Origin: Sporobolomyces roseus
Lineage: Eukaryota; Basidiomycota; Microbotryomycetes; Sporidiobolales; Sporidiobolaceae
Direction of reading: 5' to 3'
NCBI GenBank assembly: GCA_016617785.1
Contig: JADILM010000001.1
Span: 2,480,001 to 2,544,000, forward strand
Length of the DNA: 64,000 nt
The translations under genes were made by a program, and so were the position numbers. Shown here piece by piece: positions 1 to 9,446 of this stretch (positions are counted from its first letter, which is position 1; every line of letters starts with the position of its first letter). The notes beneath the pieces were generated by a model. The model saw only the letters and a program-made list of their open reading frames with translations, made no database searches and had not been told where the DNA came from.

Positions 1-156
1 GACGGGTTGCTGTATTACAAGAAGTGGACGTTGGAGAATGGATCGTTGGTCGTTATGCAGGGTCAGACACAGCAATATTGGAAACATCAGATCCCGAAAG
101 AGGCGAAGGTGAAGGATTCGAGAATTAGTTTGACCTTTCGACAATTGGTCTTTTGA
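1..156 (+). CDS. AlkB homologue (ALKBH2/3-type) 2OG-Fe(II) dioxygenase, C-terminal end
   Basis: Partial gene: the first 156 bases read open in frame 1 to TGA at 154-156, giving the last 51 residues. The fragment carries the AlkB C-terminal pattern: a GSLVVMQGQTQQYWKHQIPK stretch, holding the second iron-binding His (WKH), followed by RISLTFR. That last motif is the conserved RxxxxxR that binds 2-oxoglutarate. The close match to ALKBH2/3 'GSLLVM.G..Q..W.H..PK' suggests oxidative removal of alkyl groups from DNA bases in the nucleus. The HxD iron motif lies outside the window, so activity cannot be judged. It is followed 188 bp downstream, on the same strand, by the repair gene TDP1. Confidence 0.85.
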   Translation, partial: DGLLYYKKWTLENGSLVVMQGQTQQYWKHQIPKEAKVKDSRISLTFRQLVF

Positions 157-343
157 TGCGAATGTAACGAAGTGCTCGTAGTGAATGATGTGTGATCGTC
201 TATGACCTCGAGAGAAGAGTGGTTTTTTGCGAACAAGTTGAATGAGATTCGAAAGGTTACTCTTGTTCTCTCACATCACTCCTGCTCCCGACTCGACTCG
301 CTCAGTGTACCTCATTCAAGCTGGCGACACTCTACGCCAGTAA

Positions 344-2460
344 ATGAGCTGTCCAGACCAGCTCTCCGAGCAAGAGACGCTTGATCTTCAAGCAGCAATC
401 GCTGCCTCCCTCAATCCCAGCATGCACTCCACCTCAGCCAACGCATTCGCATCTACCTCAGCTCAAACCCTAGATGATCAACCAATCAAGCGAGTCAAAC
501 AGGAGGAGAAAGGAAAGAGAGGGAACCAATTTGAAGTGGGGAGGGAATGGAAGTTCAACCCTCTCAAGTTGAAGAAGGACGCGTTGGCTTGGTTGATGAT
601 GGAGAAACGGGGAGCTTATGAAGTGCTGTCGAAAGCGCTGTGCAGTTATGCGTTGGGTAAAGGTCCTTCGGGTTTGGAAGGGAAACCTCCTAAAGTTGTG
701 AGATGGGGTGAGCACTGTCTACTCCCGGTAGCACTCGAGAGCCACTGATGAAGAGGGATAATGCACAGATGAAGGATTGAAGTTGTACGAACGAGGAGCG
801 TTGAGAATGACTCGAACTCAAGGTCGTCGCGAGACCAAGCAACCGAATTGTATCAGTCTGGAGGATCTCGTCAAGCCTGAATCGATGTTGGGAATGTACT
901 CCAACACTTTCCTGCTCGAATGGGATTTCATCGCTCCTCTACTTCCGATTCTCAATCATCCTCATGCGAAGCGACCTGTCCCTGTTCGTCTACCTCTCTC
1001 TCTCTCTTCCCCTCGACATGCACAACTGATTCTTGAGTGCAGTACAGATCCTTCTAGGTCAACCAATTCTCTACGACCCTTTGCTCTGGCTCGCTTGTCG
1101 TCAAGTTGGAATAGACCTCGAGAATCGTTCATCCCTCACCGCTTCCGAATGTCAAATTATCGCTCCAATCCTCACCAAGATTTATCAAGCAGTACTAGGA
1201 AGGAACGTTCTCACGATTCATCCGAAATGTCAAGGCTGTAGTCATACGAAACTCTTCGTCGTTCGTTATCCCGGTTATTTGATGGTTGTGATTACTTCGG
1301 CGAATACGATGGTATTGGATATGGAACTATGCGACAACGTGAGTCAACCTCTTCTTCATCACCTGCGCGAGGTCAGAGATTGATCCCATGCAAGTCGAAT
1401 GCAGCTCTGGTACATCCAAACCTTTCCCGAGCTATCTCTCGACAAGCGCTCCTCGACGAAGAAACGAAACCCTGGCGAATTTCAACAGATCCTCCAACAA
1501 CACATGAACGAGCTCGAGTGCCCTCAACATTTCATCTCCCTCCTTGACGATTACGATTTCTCTCTCGCATCCGAAATCAGACTCGTCGTCTCCCAACCCG
1601 GTGTCGTTTCCCCTTCCGATTTTCACTTGAGATCGATCGGGAGGATGGGTAGTGTAGCGAGGGAATGGATCAGTAGGAAGGAGAGGGATCAAGTGAACTT
1701 TGAAGTTTGTTGTGCTTCGCTTGGAGCGCTCAAAGGGGAATGGATGGAATCGTTGGATTGGTTGTTGAGGGGAAAAGATCCGGAGAAGTTAAAGATTGGG
1801 GCAAGGGAGGAGGAGGAGGAAGTGGAAGAAGAGGACAGGAGAGGGAAAGGAAAAGGAAAAGGGAAAGAAGTGAAGAAGAAGAGGAGGAGGAAAAGGTCGA
1901 GAGGAGACTCGGACGATGACGACGATGAGGGAGATTGGAAGATCGTCTACTCACCCAGTTCATACGTCAAAGGGTGCACAGATGAAGTGCGAACGACGGC
2001 AGTCAACATGAGCTCGTATTGGAAAGACTGCAATTGGGTCGACGTTCCTCCCGAAACTCGCAAACTCTTCTACACGTATCACTCGAAGGAACCTGGACGC
2101 CTCTTCCATCAGAAAACGATTCTCTGGCTCTCTTCGACCGCACCTCGTTCGACTCCTCCTCATCTCCTTTACCTCGGCTCTCACAACTTTTCGAGCGCTG
2201 CATGGGGTACTCCAGCTTTCTACTCATCAAATTCGAAGAAGAAGGGAGTCAAGACGGAGGGCGTCAACAATTACGAGATGGGTATCATGATCAGGGGAGA
2301 GAAGATTGAGGAAATGTTGGAGAAGGGCTCGAAATGGGATGATATCGTTACCTGGGAGAGACCTGTTGAGCGATTCGAGGAGGATGATATACCTTGGGTC
2401 TCGGAGAGTTGGGTCAAGAAGGTGAAGGAATCGTCGGAGATTCAGGATGGTTCGAAATGA
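344..2460 (+). CDS. TDP1: Tyrosyl-DNA phosphodiesterase 1
   Basis: TDP1 hydrolyses the bond between a topoisomerase I tyrosine and the DNA 3' end. Exons: 344-707, 769-983, 1048-1338, 1405-2460 (641 aa). Phases agree at every junction; the second intron has a GTTCGT donor. Two phospholipase-D-like HKD half-sites are visible: SHTKLFVV followed by ITSAN (about residues 265-285), and LFHQKT followed by GSHNFSSAAWG (about 505-540). These match the two His-Lys-Asn catalytic sets of the family. The N-terminus has a pattern like a ubiquitin-interacting motif (LDLQAAIAASL). Between the two half-sites lies a Glu/Lys/Arg-rich low-complexity insert (about residues 415-460). The length fits fungal and animal TDP1. 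ATG 344 is the first Met in frame. Confidence 0.9.
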
Positions 2461-2676
2461 GCTTTACTTTGTTGCTCTCTTCTCTCGTTAGTCTACTACT
2501 CTTTACCTGTCGTTTGTCGTTGCTTTGCAACTCCTTTACTCGATCGTTACCTTTCCCCGCTCTGCTGTGCAATCCCTCCTTCGCGCAGCGCGAGTTTCCG
2601 CGGACCTCGTGCCAGACTCGTAGATCGCTCACACGCCTCTTTCTCCCTCTTCTCTACTATCCACTTCAATTCCAGT

Positions 2677-3582
2677 ATGGAGAGCGCTCAAAGCAACAGT
2701 GGCGGCCAAGTCAACATCGGCGCAGAGCAGCATCGCGCAGTCGAGGAGTATTATCGAGCGATCTCGGATTTAGGCAAGCAAACCATGCGATTTCGGTATA
2801 CACTCTTCCAGACTCAAGAGTACGGGATGCACTCTCTACTCTCTACGCACGTCGAATGGATCATCTACCTCTACGACGGACTTCGCGAATCGATGAAATA
2901 CATAATCGATGAACACTTGACGAGTATCTCAGTCCGAACACGGATTCTTCGTACTTGGGCTAGGTACCTCGAGCGGGGAGAACTGGATAGACTGGTGAGC
3001 CATTCTCGCATTGTATCCCTTACCTGAGTGCTTACCAACTCAATCTGTCTATAGCCGATGTGGTATGATTTGCACGGGTTTCTCGGGGCTTTCGCTCGCG
3101 AGCTCTACTCCCGCTTTGACTTCTACGAATGGGTCCTTCGCGGACTCAGAGGTCGATGGATCAGCGCACATGATGGCGATGCGAATTCGAGTCCGCCAGA
3201 ATGGATTATGAACGACCATGGGCGAGGGAGTGGCAGATGCTGGCAGATGCCTCAAGAGTTATGGGAATCCGACTCGGTCAAGTTCGAAACGAGGGTAGCA
3301 ATTTTGATGAGGCTCAAGTGCCCGACCGTCGTCAATCGAAACTTGATTTCTCGAGATCATACTCCACGTACTGACGCCCCATCGATGTCAACGCAGGAGG
3401 AGCCAGTCCTCGAGTTCGATGCTCTTGAGCGAGACATTATCAGAGGGTTTGAAGCGACTGAGGAAACCGTGGTGAGCATCCCTGCTTTATTCAGCAGCAG
3501 AAACCCAAGCGAGAGTCTGATTCGACCTCGAACAGACGGTACCATCCGCAGAGCACAGAGCTTCGAGGACCTCTCCAAGTAG
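2677..3582 (+). CDS. Uncharacterised protein, 281 aa
   Basis: Two exons, 2677-2994 and 3055-3582, separated by a GTGAGC...TATAG phase-0 intron. I do not recognise the family. The N-terminal half is rich in aromatic and charged residues (FRYTLFQTQEYG, VEWIIYLYDGL, WYDLHGFLGAFARELY) and is probably a folded helical domain. The last 90 residues are Ser/Thr/Arg-rich and probably disordered. No signal peptide, membrane span or metal site is evident. It lies 216 bp after the TDP1 stop and converges with the large AlkB-like gene on the other strand. An unbroken frame across a clean intron supports it being real. Confidence 0.6.
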
Positions 3583-4021
3583 AGCTCGCAGTCTATCTCT
3601 CGGAGCCGAACGTTCGGGGCACTCGCAAGCAAGCCTCTCGCACCGAGGTCCGATGAGCTATCGTCAAGCTCTGATCTACGAGCAATAGATTGCCGTATAT
3701 TGTTTCCAATCTCTGAGTAACCTATGCAATAAGGGTTGTGACTATTCTCGTGAGGAGATGCGGGCGAGCGCTCAAGCGACAGGGAAAACGGAATTCTCTA
3801 AATTATGCTCTGGAATACTGCAGAAGTTCGAACAGCTCAACCATCTCCCTCTGCACCCAGGGATCGTGAAGTCATTCGTCGTTGCGTGAAGCGAAAAAGC
3901 GGTAAAGATGAGTTCCAAAAGGAATCAGTGAGAAAAGGAAAGCTTGGTGCAAAAAAACAAAAATTGGTCAACGATACCCTTACCAAGGTGTAGTGAATGG
4001 ATATGAGCGCTGAGGGTATGT
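3583..4021. other. Convergent intergenic region
   Basis: About 440 bp between two convergent stop codons (3582 on +, 4022 on -). It presumably holds both 3' UTRs. A 62-codon open frame at 3805-3993 is Lys-rich with no family resemblance, and I treat it as chance. No RNA gene or repeat was seen. Confidence 0.6.
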
Positions 4022-7000
4022 TTACGAATGCTGATACGTCGGGTATGGTGAAGATTGGGAGGTATAGGGAGAAGGGGGGTAGAAGTTTGCTGAGGGAACT
4101 GTTTGTGTCTGAATTGTTGAAGAAGAGCGAACTTTCTTGAAGTGCATACCATCAAGCCGATTCTGCTGAGGCGGTGCAACGTCTCGAGCTTCTTCGGGTG
4201 GATCGAGAAGGGGCTCGGATGTCGGAGTCGAGCTCGAGGATGACGCTCGTGACATGGCGGATGAACCAGGCGTGTCGGAGTTGAGAGAGGGAAGCGAGGT
4301 GTGGGAATGGTGTCGAATGTTCTCATCGAGGTCGAAAGAGATAATATGGTATCGATCGGAGTGGTCGGAAGAAGAAATGGGAGAACGAGGTTGACCGTCG
4401 AACAGCTGCTCGTCAGGAAGTAATCCTGTAGTCGGGGGTGATGGGGATGAGCGCAATGGCGCGCAAGTCGTTGAAGACTTCTGCTTTCGAACTTTGTGGG
4501 CGACGGGCTTGAGGTTCTCGGTCTTGTGCTGTCCAGCGGGTTGCTTTCTACCTTTTCGAGCATGCTCAGGACCAACGAGTCGAGCAGTAGCAGCTGTACG
4601 GGGTGAAGATTGCCTCGGATCAGTCGGTGTCGGTATGGACACGAGCTGAGAATGGGTCAGAACTTACCGAATCGCAATCCTTCTGGCTCTACAGCGTGCT
4701 CAAACATCTTCTGCATCTCCGCTCCTTCCATTATCATGATGTGAGAATGTCGTAGACGGAGTTTGAGCACAGCTTTTGGACCCCTCGATTTGGGATCGAT
4801 TGGGTTGTCTTGCTTTTTCTTCGCTCCTCGCTTGTTCTTCTCCTTCGGGCGGAAGCTCATGATGGCATCGCTGCCGAGCGAGATGGAGCTGACAATCGAG
4901 CCGAGACCATTCTCTCCGTCGTCGTGAAACTGTTTCTCGTCAAGAAAGCGATGAGCATAACTGAGCGAGAACTGCAAACCTTGTTGTCAAACCTACGTTC
5001 ATCTTGCCGCCCGTCACTACAGGAGCGAAGAACAACCAATCAATCTAAGTGAAAGTGAGTAGCGAGAGGAAGAGAACGCACTGTAAGCTACGCTTAGAAT
5101 TTCGTTGAATTGGGTTTCGTCAGCCTTGTCTTCACCGACGAACTTTGGCACATGCTTCTTCAAATACTCGCAAGCATCTTTCGCACAGGGTGCTGCAAAG
5201 TGCATAGGCTGAGCAGTCGATCTGGAAGGTGCAGAGTCTGAAGGAGATCGATCGAGGAGGTGCGACTGAGTGTTCTCGAAAGGGTAAGTTTGGGCTGCGA
5301 TAGCGTGAAGGTACTCCTCGCCGCCGTTCCACGTGACTATACGAGTCGAGTGATCAGCTCGCACGCGACAAGGGCTTCGAATCGAGAACAGGCTTACACT
5401 GCTGACAAAGGAGAGATCCTTGAGCTATTTCCGATATTCGAATCTCATCAGCTCATCAGCTTGTCGAGCAGCATCAGACAGAAGCCAAGCTCACATCTAT
5501 GTACGGTTAAAGGATTGCGTTTAAAGCGTGTTCCAGCCTCTTCTCCTTGATATTCGGCGAGGAGACGATCAGCTTCTTCGGAATTGTCCGGCCACATCTG
5601 ATGAACCTTTGAGCCATCACCGAGATCGAAGGTGAATCCTTTGAATCCATCGACCCTCCTCGCGATTTGCTTGATCCCGCTAGCGCAAAGCACCGGTCCC
5701 GTCGGATCTTTCGGAGATCTGTTTGTCGTTTTGGTCGGTACTTGTTCGAGGATTTGCTTGATGGTGAGCTTATCTCCAGTTGCGTCGACTTCAGCGCCAC
5801 ATTCTTGACAAGATAGCTTCAACCATTCACTCCGACTCGAAAGTCTCCCGCATTCCGAGCAGCCGAATCCACGCCAAGAGGCTTTCGAGTAATCTCGAGT
5901 TTGAGAAGAAGTGGCGAGGGATTGAAGTGTTTGAGGAATAACGGGTTGAGGGATCAGGGTGGTTGAGGAGGGAGTGAGTGTCGAGGATAGTAGCGAAGGA
6001 TTGTAGTTCAAGCTTGCCGGAGGTACCATTCTACCGTCGGGGAGCTGGATAGTGACGACTGTGATCAGTCCTCCTCTCAGATTTCACAGAAAGGAATGGA
6101 TGGCGACTCACTCGGAAGAAGTTAATGCAGCTTTCGTCGTAACAAGTGATCGATCCGAGATAGATAGCTCGATGCGACTTCTTGCAGGTCTGACACGTTA
6201 CGTTCATCGTAGGAGAGAATGCAGGACCGTGTGAAGTGGAAGACCAATCGTAAAACGTCGAACCGGTTTCGCTCGTCGGCGAGCTATGGGGAGAATTCGT
6301 CTTCAGTCAGCCTCAAAATGTACAGCGAACGAGTCAAGTACGACGAACCTTTCTTTTCCGATAACGTGAGTGAACCAAGGCGTTCCTTGAGATCCGACCC
6401 ATTCGAAACGAACCTTGAATCGAACAAAGTACTCGTCTTTCGCTGACGAAGTATCTTTCGACGACGGCTCGACTGGCTCACCCTCGGCCTGAGATCGCGA
6501 CAGAGTCAGTATCGGGTGATCATGCTGATGGAGAAGAAGCAGAGGCATACCCAAAGATCCGTAATAAGATAAGCTCCGAGCACTGCATAGCGAACCTCGT
6601 TGCCTCCCTCGACGAATCCCATTCCTCGTAGCTTCGGGAAGAACGAGTACTGATTGCCAGCGAGGAGCATGACAGGAATTTGTCGGTCGAGGCAATTTTG
6701 AAGTGCTCGCATTCGCATGTTGTTTCGTTCTTGCGAGGAGTGAAGGACGTATCCTGCTGTCGTCGAATGAGAGTTGCCACCACCGTGACTGATGATGACT
6801 TTGCCGTTCTGCTCGCATCGATCATTTGCAGAGGGGAAACCGTCGAGTAAATAACCGAAACAGCGTTCTTTGCGATCGTCTAGTGTGAGGAAGAGCGAAG
6901 TCATTATTAGGATCGATCAAGCGAGATCGAGAGAGTGTGAACTCACAGTGGCCACCTTGATAAGACTTGAAGTAGTCGAGGGTTTCGCATAGCTCTTGAC

Positions 7001-9167
7001 GTCCCTGTGGACGGCGCAAGAATCGTCAAGTTCCGTGACACGTCAGAGAGAACGAGGAGAGAGAAGAAAGACGTACAACAGCCCATACGGGAGGTCTACC
7101 GTTCTCTCGAATCCTGAGATCTCGTTCCGGAAGTACCCAACCCTCTTTCGAGAGCAAAGCTGGATCGAGCTCTTTCGGTGGAGCAGATTTTCGAGGAGAC
7201 GTTTTCGGAAGAAGCGAGACATTGGTTGCAGAGGATCTGATCCTCTTCGTCTTCGATGGAGCTGGTTGAGGCTGCGGTGTCGGGAGTTGTGATAGTGACG
7301 AGGTTTGCAGGTTCAAGAGTGCTGACGCTGCCTCTATCGCAGTGAATCCCATGACGTCCGAGGCAGACTGAGCTGGAACAAAGGTGATCGGTTGAGGTCG
7401 AGCGGGTGTAGGAGCGAGCGGAGCAGTCGAAACAGGAGGAGGAGCGAGAGGTTCAGGTCGAATGATGTGAGATGAGCTGGAGAGATCGGAAAATGGAGTG
7501 GAAGTGAAGACTTGTCGAGAATCGGCAGAGCTGTTGTCGAGTGTGCCGAGAGAGGAGGGTAGCGTTTCCGGGGTTGGAGATCGTGGATTCTGGACCTCGA
7601 CGTTTCGATCGGTTTCGACGTTTCGTTTGACTTCGACGATGTCTTGCTGTAACTCTTTCCCGCTAGCTCGATCCTTCGCAAAGATCCTAGCCATCTTATC
7701 AGCCTTGCTCGCTTCGACTTGAGAACTCTGCTCGTCGCGAAAATGGGGAGGCGGTCTCGAGATTCGTTTCGTGGTTATCGTTCTCACTGTTGTCGTGATG
7801 ACGGCCCGAGGAGGTCGACTGGAGACTGAAGAGGAAGTGGTAGCGCGCGAATCGACAGGTTTCGTAGGCGAAGTCGGCGGAGTCTCCATCGCAGACTCTG
7901 TTTGCTGTTCCTCCTCTACCGGCTTCTCCTCCTCCATCATCGATACGTCTCCCGTCGGCTCCAAAGTCTCTGACTCAGGCGTTCCACTCGTATCCATCCT
8001 CTCTAATCCTTCACTCCGAGCTCTTTGGTTGTCGCCGACTCCACTCGACTTGTCCACCTCCGTCACCTCCTCTACATTTCCCTTGTTCAACTTCTCGACA
8101 TCTGATCCTTCTCGAGTGCTCGGGTCCTTGCTTGACCTCATCGTGTCTTCCTCACATTCCACCGACTTCTCCTCTTTCGTCTTTCCGAGTTCCTTCTCAA
8201 CAACTTCAACCGTTCGATTTCCCTCCTCCTCGACAGCTTTCCTCTTCCCTACTCCGACTCGTTTGCCTGATCTTCTCTCTTTGACGTCTCCATTGATCCT
8301 CCGTTCAGCATCCTCTAACTTCTCCCGGTCAATCGCCCTTTTCTTCCTCATCTTTTCCTCCTTTCTCCTCTCTCGCTCCTGCACTCTCGGCGGCTGTCCC
8401 AATAGCACGCCTCCATTTCTATAGCCCCATGGAATTTGCTTGCCATCTGCTGGACCTTGCGATCGCATCTGCTTGTCGTTCGAGATGGGGTGAAGAGGAG
8501 GATTCGATGGTCGAGGAGGAGATGGAGCTCGTTGCATAGTCGTCGAAAGCTTACGTTTTCGAGTCGATGATGAAGATGTAGATGTCGATGTTCGGATAGT
8601 AGAAGAGGGGAGAGGAATCGGATTTGGAAGGGGGAGAGTGGTCGTCGTAGATCGCACGAAGTTGGCAGCAGGAGCGGCCTTCCCTCGTTGTGCGCGAGCG
8701 AGATTGTCCTTATTGTCGTTCGTCTTTGTTGGCAGGGTAGAGGCCTTGCGAGACGGAAGTTTCGATTGTGTTTTGGTGATCGAATTCCGGCTGCGAACTT
8801 GCGAACTCCCTTTTGAAGCCTCCTTCACCTTGATCGGCGGCCGCTTCGTCCGCTTCCCATCCACTTTCTCGTTTCCAATTGACTTTCGTAACCCTTCACC
8901 CTGCGACTTTAACTGCTCTGCCTTTCCACCACTTTTCGCTTTTGAGACTCTCGAGCTGCTCGAATCTACCTTCCCGCCTACCGCTACTCCCAGGCTAATC
9001 TTGCGGAGGTCCTGAAGGTGCTTGTTCATGTTTGGAGTGCCCCGTTTGCGAGGACTGCTCGAATTCTTATCCGAGAGGTAGCTTGAGGAAACAGTCGATA
9101 GGCTCGAGTCGGACTGCTCGCCACGGTCGTGATTTCGAGATAGCGAGGATGTAGCCATACTGGCCAT
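4022..9167 (-). CDS. Large AlkB-like 2OG-Fe(II) oxygenase with two zinc-ribbon-like motifs, 1491 aa
   Basis: Eleven exons (on minus): 9167-7077, 7004-6947, 6879-6551, 6488-6349, 6283-6112, 6044-5495, 5424-5398, 5336-5082, 5016-4997, 4929-4668, 4593-4022. They sum to 1492 codons with matching phases. Residues 1-640 are Ser/Arg/Lys/Pro-rich and probably disordered. A conserved part follows (GRQELCETLDYFKSYQGGHY, then KVIISHGGG). Two Cys clusters come next: CQTC...CYDESC near 902 and CSECG...CQECG near 992. The C-terminal AlkB fold shows GGKMNFHDDGE (iron His/Asp about 1216-1218), FEH (about 1292) and RFAATAR (1300-1306, the RxxxxxR 2-oxoglutarate site). Iron and co-substrate residues are therefore intact. 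The substrate is unknown; fungal relatives of this architecture are, as far as I know, uncharacterised. The ORF extends upstream only to a GTG, so ATG 9167 (next ATG 9158) is chosen as start. The last 190 residues are low complexity. Confidence 0.85.
5398..5424 (-). other. 27-nt microexon of the AlkB-like gene
   Basis: Bounded by AATAG upstream and GTAAGC downstream. Without it, the flanking exons would join across a single unusually long 158-nt intron. With it, two introns of 70 and 61 nt result, and it adds nine residues (SQGSLLCQQ). A second tiny exon of the same gene, 20 nt at 4997-5016, encodes the TGGKMN stretch just before the iron-binding HDD. Confidence 0.7.
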
Positions 9168-9446
9168 GTCGCCAGTAGTGGGAAGCCAAAGGTGAAGAAC
9201 TGAAAGGAAGCGAGCAGGAATTCGCTTTTTCGAGAGGAGCACCGCAGTCCATCACATTCCGTTATATTCGAGCGAACAGCGTCTCCAGCCTGTCGAACTA
9301 CTCGTATTTTGATATTTGGACCAGCGAAGTGTCAAATGAGAGCGAGATTTGCGACAATTTTCGAGAAATTCGAGCAAGTTGCGAAACTTGGCTTCTCTCT
9401 CACTTGACCGAGTTCCAATTGCTTCTCTCGTCTAAGGAGACAGAGA

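Noticed and set aside
7771..8424. 217-codon open frame on + opposite the AlkB-like exon 1
   Set aside because: It is the antisense shadow of a low-complexity Ser/Glu-rich coding exon; Ser/Thr/Val-rich composition and no splice signals.
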